Shown here: piece by piece, positions 7,141-9,278 of the stretch
How positions within the stretch are numbered: position 1 is the first letter of the stretch
Layout: the number at the start of each line of letters is the position of its first letter
DNA from: Oscillospiraceae bacterium
GTDB lineage: Bacteria; Bacillota; Clostridia; Saccharofermentanales; Saccharofermentanaceae
Direction of reading: 5' to 3'
Length of the DNA: 9,278 nt
NCBI GenBank assembly: GCA_902795955.1
Contig: CADBNJ010000076.1
Span: forward strand, 1-9,278
Notes under the pieces: generated by a model
What the model was told of the DNA's origin: nothing
Database searches by the model: none
Seen by the model: the letters and a program-made list of their open reading frames with translations, nothing else
Program-made: the position numbers and the translations under genes

Positions 7141-7373
7141 CTTGGCGTCGTATGCATGCAGGCTGTTTCCGAAGAAAAGAGGCATTCCTTCCGAAGAATT
7201 TTCGGAAAAAATCCTGAATCCTTCGGATTCCGCAAGAATCTCGTATTTTTCCGAAATTTCTTCGGAAAAATCTTAAAATCTTGCGGAAACAGGATCCACG
7301 CCGCAGGCTGCAAAACACTTCCGCATGAACACCCGTGGTGCCCTTTCGACCGGCTTAGCAAACGCAGGCGTGA
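7141..7373. other. Convergent intergenic region without a gene
   Basis: These 233 bp separate the stop codons of the transferase (plus strand) and the phosphatase (minus strand). Apart from the inverted-repeat cluster I see no RBS-preceded reading frame, promoter or canonical T-tailed terminator. One plus-strand frame is open here and runs on antisense into the phosphatase, but it encodes a low-complexity Phe/Arg/Lys-rich sequence that arises from the palindromes, and I do not accept it as a gene. If the two convergent transcripts are terminated here, the hairpins are the only candidates. Confidence 0.75.
7163..7292. repeat. Cluster of nested inverted repeats built on TTCCGAA/TTCGGAA
   Basis: This 130-bp stretch sits between convergent genes. 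Its outer ends are inverted repeats, CTGTTTCCG (7163-7171) and CGGAAACAG (7284-7292). Inside are three hairpins: TTCCGAA/TTCGGAA (7189-7195/7201-7207), GAATCC/GGATTC (7216-7221/7225-7230), and a perfect 10-bp stem TTTTTCCGAA/TTCGGAAAAA (7246-7255/7261-7270) with a 5-nt loop. A further pair, TTCCGCAAGA/TCTTGCGGAA (7228-7237/7279-7288), encloses that last hairpin with 8-nt gaps on both sides. Some stems share bases and so are alternatives. An 8-bp direct repeat GCAGGCTG lies at both borders (7158-7165 and 7303-7310). The hairpins have T-runs before and A-runs after the stem, the wrong polarity for a standard intrinsic terminator on either strand. It may be a small palindromic (REP- or MITE-like) element or an RNA 3'-end structure. 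Confidence 0.7.
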
Positions 7374-9278
7374 TCAGGTCCCGAACGTAATCGGCAGCAG
7401 ATTCTTGCCGCCGATCCTGAAATACAGGATATCCTTTGCAGTCTTCCGGAGGATGATTATTCCCATTCCTCCCGTATCAAGATCATCGAAATCCTTCTCC
7501 GGCAGAACGGCATTCAGCGGGTCGAAAGGAATTCCGTTATCCTCGAACCTCACTACAAGATCATTATCCACGATCGTGCATCTTGCTCCTATTATGTCCG
7601 CACCGGAATAACTGACAATGTTCGCGAATGCCTCCTCGCATGCGAGCAGGATCTTGCGGGTCGCCGCGCTCATGCCGATCATCCCGACAATATCGTCCTT
7701 GAACAGATCGAAGCTCTCCAGAACCGGAGGCAGCTCTCTTGTGACACACTTATCCGGTGCATCCGTGTGGGCAATGGTGATGATGGTGGTATCGTCGAAC
7801 TGAGGCGTATTACATGCAAATCCCTTTATGCTGTCCACGAGTACCTTTGTATTCTCCGCACCGTATTCCGGAGATACCGTCTCAAGTATACGGTCTTCAC
7901 CGAAGAATTCGCTGGAAGGATTCACGGCGTCAGTCGCACCGTCCGTATAGAGCATGATGCTCTCGCCCTTGCGGATGAAGATAAAGTCATCCTTGATGTC
8001 AGAATCTTCGAACAGTCCCAGTGCGATGCCCGGATCGGGGTCGAGAAATCTCACTCCATCTGAGATGAGGACAGGCTTGGTGTGTCCTGCATTCGCGAAT
8101 CTCAGTTCTCCTATGTACGGGTCGAAAATCCCTGCAAAAAGCGTAACGAACATTCCCTCGGGATTCTCCTCACACAGGATGTCGTTGGACGAATTCAGGG
8201 CTTCGGCAGGCGTCATTCCGGCGCGCAGCTTCTCTCTTACGATACTGAGTGCCACGGACATGAACATTGATGCTGCGATCCCTTTGCCTGACACATCACC
8301 GATCATAAAATACAGGTATCTTCCTGACCTGAAGAAGGAGTAGAAATCGCCCCCGACTTCTTTGGCCGGATTGGCGTATGCGGAGACTTCATAAAGAGCG
8401 TCTTTTATCTCAAAGTGATCGGGAACGATGCCCATCTGTATCCTGCGGGCGATGTTGAGCTCTGCAGATGAATTGGCCTTCTCTTCAGACAGCACGCGGA
8501 TATCCTTTACGTATTGCCTTATGGAATCAGACATGGATTCAAAGGAGTCGGTAATGTAGCCGATCTCTCCGACTCTGGCAATGTCTGACAGGTCCGGCGG
8601 TGTGTCCGGATCATAATTATCCATCTTGTCTGACAGCTTGCCTATCGGGTTGAAGATCCTTCTCTTGAGATAGAACAGAAGGAGGGAGAGGATAACCATC
8701 ATGACCAGAATGACGGGACTCAGCATCAATGATCCGTACAAGGCAATTGAAGATACGTAGGAAGTGATGTCAACATCCAGCGCAAGAAGAGCAGCTATAG
8801 AACCATGCTCGTCCTTTATCGGAAAATACCATGTGTAAACTGCGCCGTAATTATTGGCTGTATATGCTCTGCCGTAAGGGATCGATCCGTTGTACACCTT
8901 CTCCTCGATGTCGCGCAGAGGTTTGTTTATGGTAGTTCCATAGTCTCTCTCTTCTGCTACGACCTTGTCATCATCCGGGTCAGATGCCACGCAGAAATAG
9001 TACATCCTCGTATCTTCTTTACGTCCGGGATGGTACAGGTACATGTATTTAAGATCATATGAATATGCTATCTCGCGAAGGTTCTCCCTGAAGCGCTTGC
9101 GTGCAACCCTGTATCCTGAGAATTCATTGAAGTAGACTCCGGTATTGTCGTACAGATCCTGACACACACCGGCGCATTTTGCCATTCGTTCATTGTATGT
9201 ATTCAGTGTCATGTTCACATACAGAACTACGACCAGAACGGCTGTAATGATGAAGACAGCAAGAGAGATCAAGATCCC
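7374..9278 (-). CDS. Membrane sensor phosphatase: Cache-like/HAMP/PP2C (SpoIIE-type) with C-terminal RsbW-like ATPase domain, 5' partial
   Basis: The reading frame is open to the window edge. A TTG at 9272 is only an internal Leu candidate, so the true start lies outside. From the first visible codon: TM helix 1 (about 1-24), an extracellular Cache-like sensor (about 25-172, ending in VYTWYFPIKDEHGSIAALLA), TM helix 2 (about 178-205), HAMP (about 205-262), and an RsbU-type linker ELNIARRIQMGIVP. A SpoIIE/PP2C domain follows (about 290-500) with metal-binding GGD (Asp311), GDVSGKG (Asp328), FANAGHTKP, LYTDGATDA and FDDTT (495-496). The last 130 residues form a GHKL ATPase domain of the RsbW/SpoIIAB type: CEEAFANIV with Asn553, EDNG at 579-582, GGMGI near 603. 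By family knowledge the phosphatase dephosphorylates a STAS anti-sigma antagonist, while RsbW-type domains phosphorylate it and/or bind a sigma factor. No STAS or sigma gene is in the window. It is convergent with the synthetase operon. Confidence 0.93.
   Translation of the reverse strand, partial: GILISLAVFIITAVLVVVLYVNMTLNTYNERMAKCAGVCQDLYDNTGVYFNEFSGYRVARKRFRENLREIAYSYDLKYMYLYHPGRKEDTRMYYFCVASDPDDDKVVAEERDYGTTINKPLRDIEEKVYNGSIPYGRAYTANNYGAVYTWYFPIKDEHGSIAALLALDVDITSYVSSIALYGSLMLSPVILVMMVILSLLLFYLKRRIFNPIGKLSDKMDNYDPDTPPDLSDIARVGEIGYITDSFESMSDSIRQYVKDIRVLSEEKANSSAELNIARRIQMGIVPDHFEIKDALYEVSAYANPAKEVGGDFYSFFRSGRYLYFMIGDVSGKGIAASMFMSVALSIVREKLRAGMTPAEALNSSNDILCEENPEGMFVTLFAGIFDPYIGELRFANAGHTKPVLISDGVRFLDPDPGIALGLFEDSDIKDDFIFIRKGESIMLYTDGATDAVNPSSEFFGEDRILETVSPEYGAENTKVLVDSIKGFACNTPQFDDTTIITIAHTDAPDKCVTRELPPVLESFDLFKDDIVGMIGMSAATRKILLACEEAFANIVSYSGADIIGARCTIVDNDLVVRFEDNGIPFDPLNAVLPEKDFDDLDTGGMGIIILRKTAKDILYFRIGGKNLLPITFGT

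Noticed and set aside
7246..7270. Perfect 10-bp hairpin as a bidirectional intrinsic terminator
   Set aside because: The order is T-run, stem, A-run, so neither strand has a U-tract after the hairpin. It is kept only as part of the repeat cluster.
7156..7611. Plus-strand 151-residue reading frame downstream of the transferase
   Set aside because: Its first half is Phe/Arg/Lys-rich translation of the palindromic repeats and its second half is antisense to the conserved ATPase domain of the phosphatase. It has no RBS.
9270..9272. TTG as the start of the phosphatase
   Set aside because: The frame continues to the window edge, and the TTG is within the first membrane helix with no visible RBS. 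The gene is treated as partial.

Overview
The window looks like chromosomal DNA of a gut- or rumen-type Clostridia (Firmicutes, Lachnospiraceae-like). This rests on strong GGAGG-type ribosome binding sites, the C-terminal end of a secreted protein of a kind common in that group, and a SpoIIE/RsbU-type phosphatase. No rRNA, tRNA, CRISPR array or insertion sequence is visible, so the taxonomic guess depends only on gene style.

Layout. (1) Positions 2-435: the tail of a probable surface or secreted protein whose reading frame changes by +1 at a CTT-TGA site, followed by and overlapping with a 43-residue peptide gene that has an excellent RBS. A rho-independent terminator closes this unit at 462-491. 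(2) Positions 520-7140: an extended -10 promoter leads into a two-gene operon. It holds a 1988-residue nonribosomal peptide synthetase (A-T-C-A-T-R) and, overlapping it by 4 nt, an Sfp-type 4'-phosphopantetheinyl transferase. (3) Positions 7141-7373: a convergent intergenic region packed with nested inverted repeats built on TTCCGAA/TTCGGAA. (4) Positions 7374-9278, minus strand: a membrane-anchored Cache-like sensor/HAMP/PP2C phosphatase with a C-terminal RsbW-type ATPase domain, whose N-terminus is cut by the window edge.

How the parts fit. The transferase should prime the two carrier domains of the synthetase (Ser510 and Ser1535). Module 1 (A-T) loads a starter carboxylate and module 2 (C-A-T) adds one amino acid. 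The terminal NAD(P)H-dependent reductase domain would release the chain as an aldehyde or alcohol. Gut clostridial NRPSs ending in reductase domains are an established source of peptide aldehydes and the pyrazinones derived from them. The unusual point here is that the first adenylation domain lacks the conserved Asp that binds the substrate alpha-amino group and has a strongly hydrophobic pocket line. The starter may therefore not be an ordinary amino acid, in which case the product could not cyclise to a pyrazinone. The phosphatase converges on the operon and no shared regulation can be seen.
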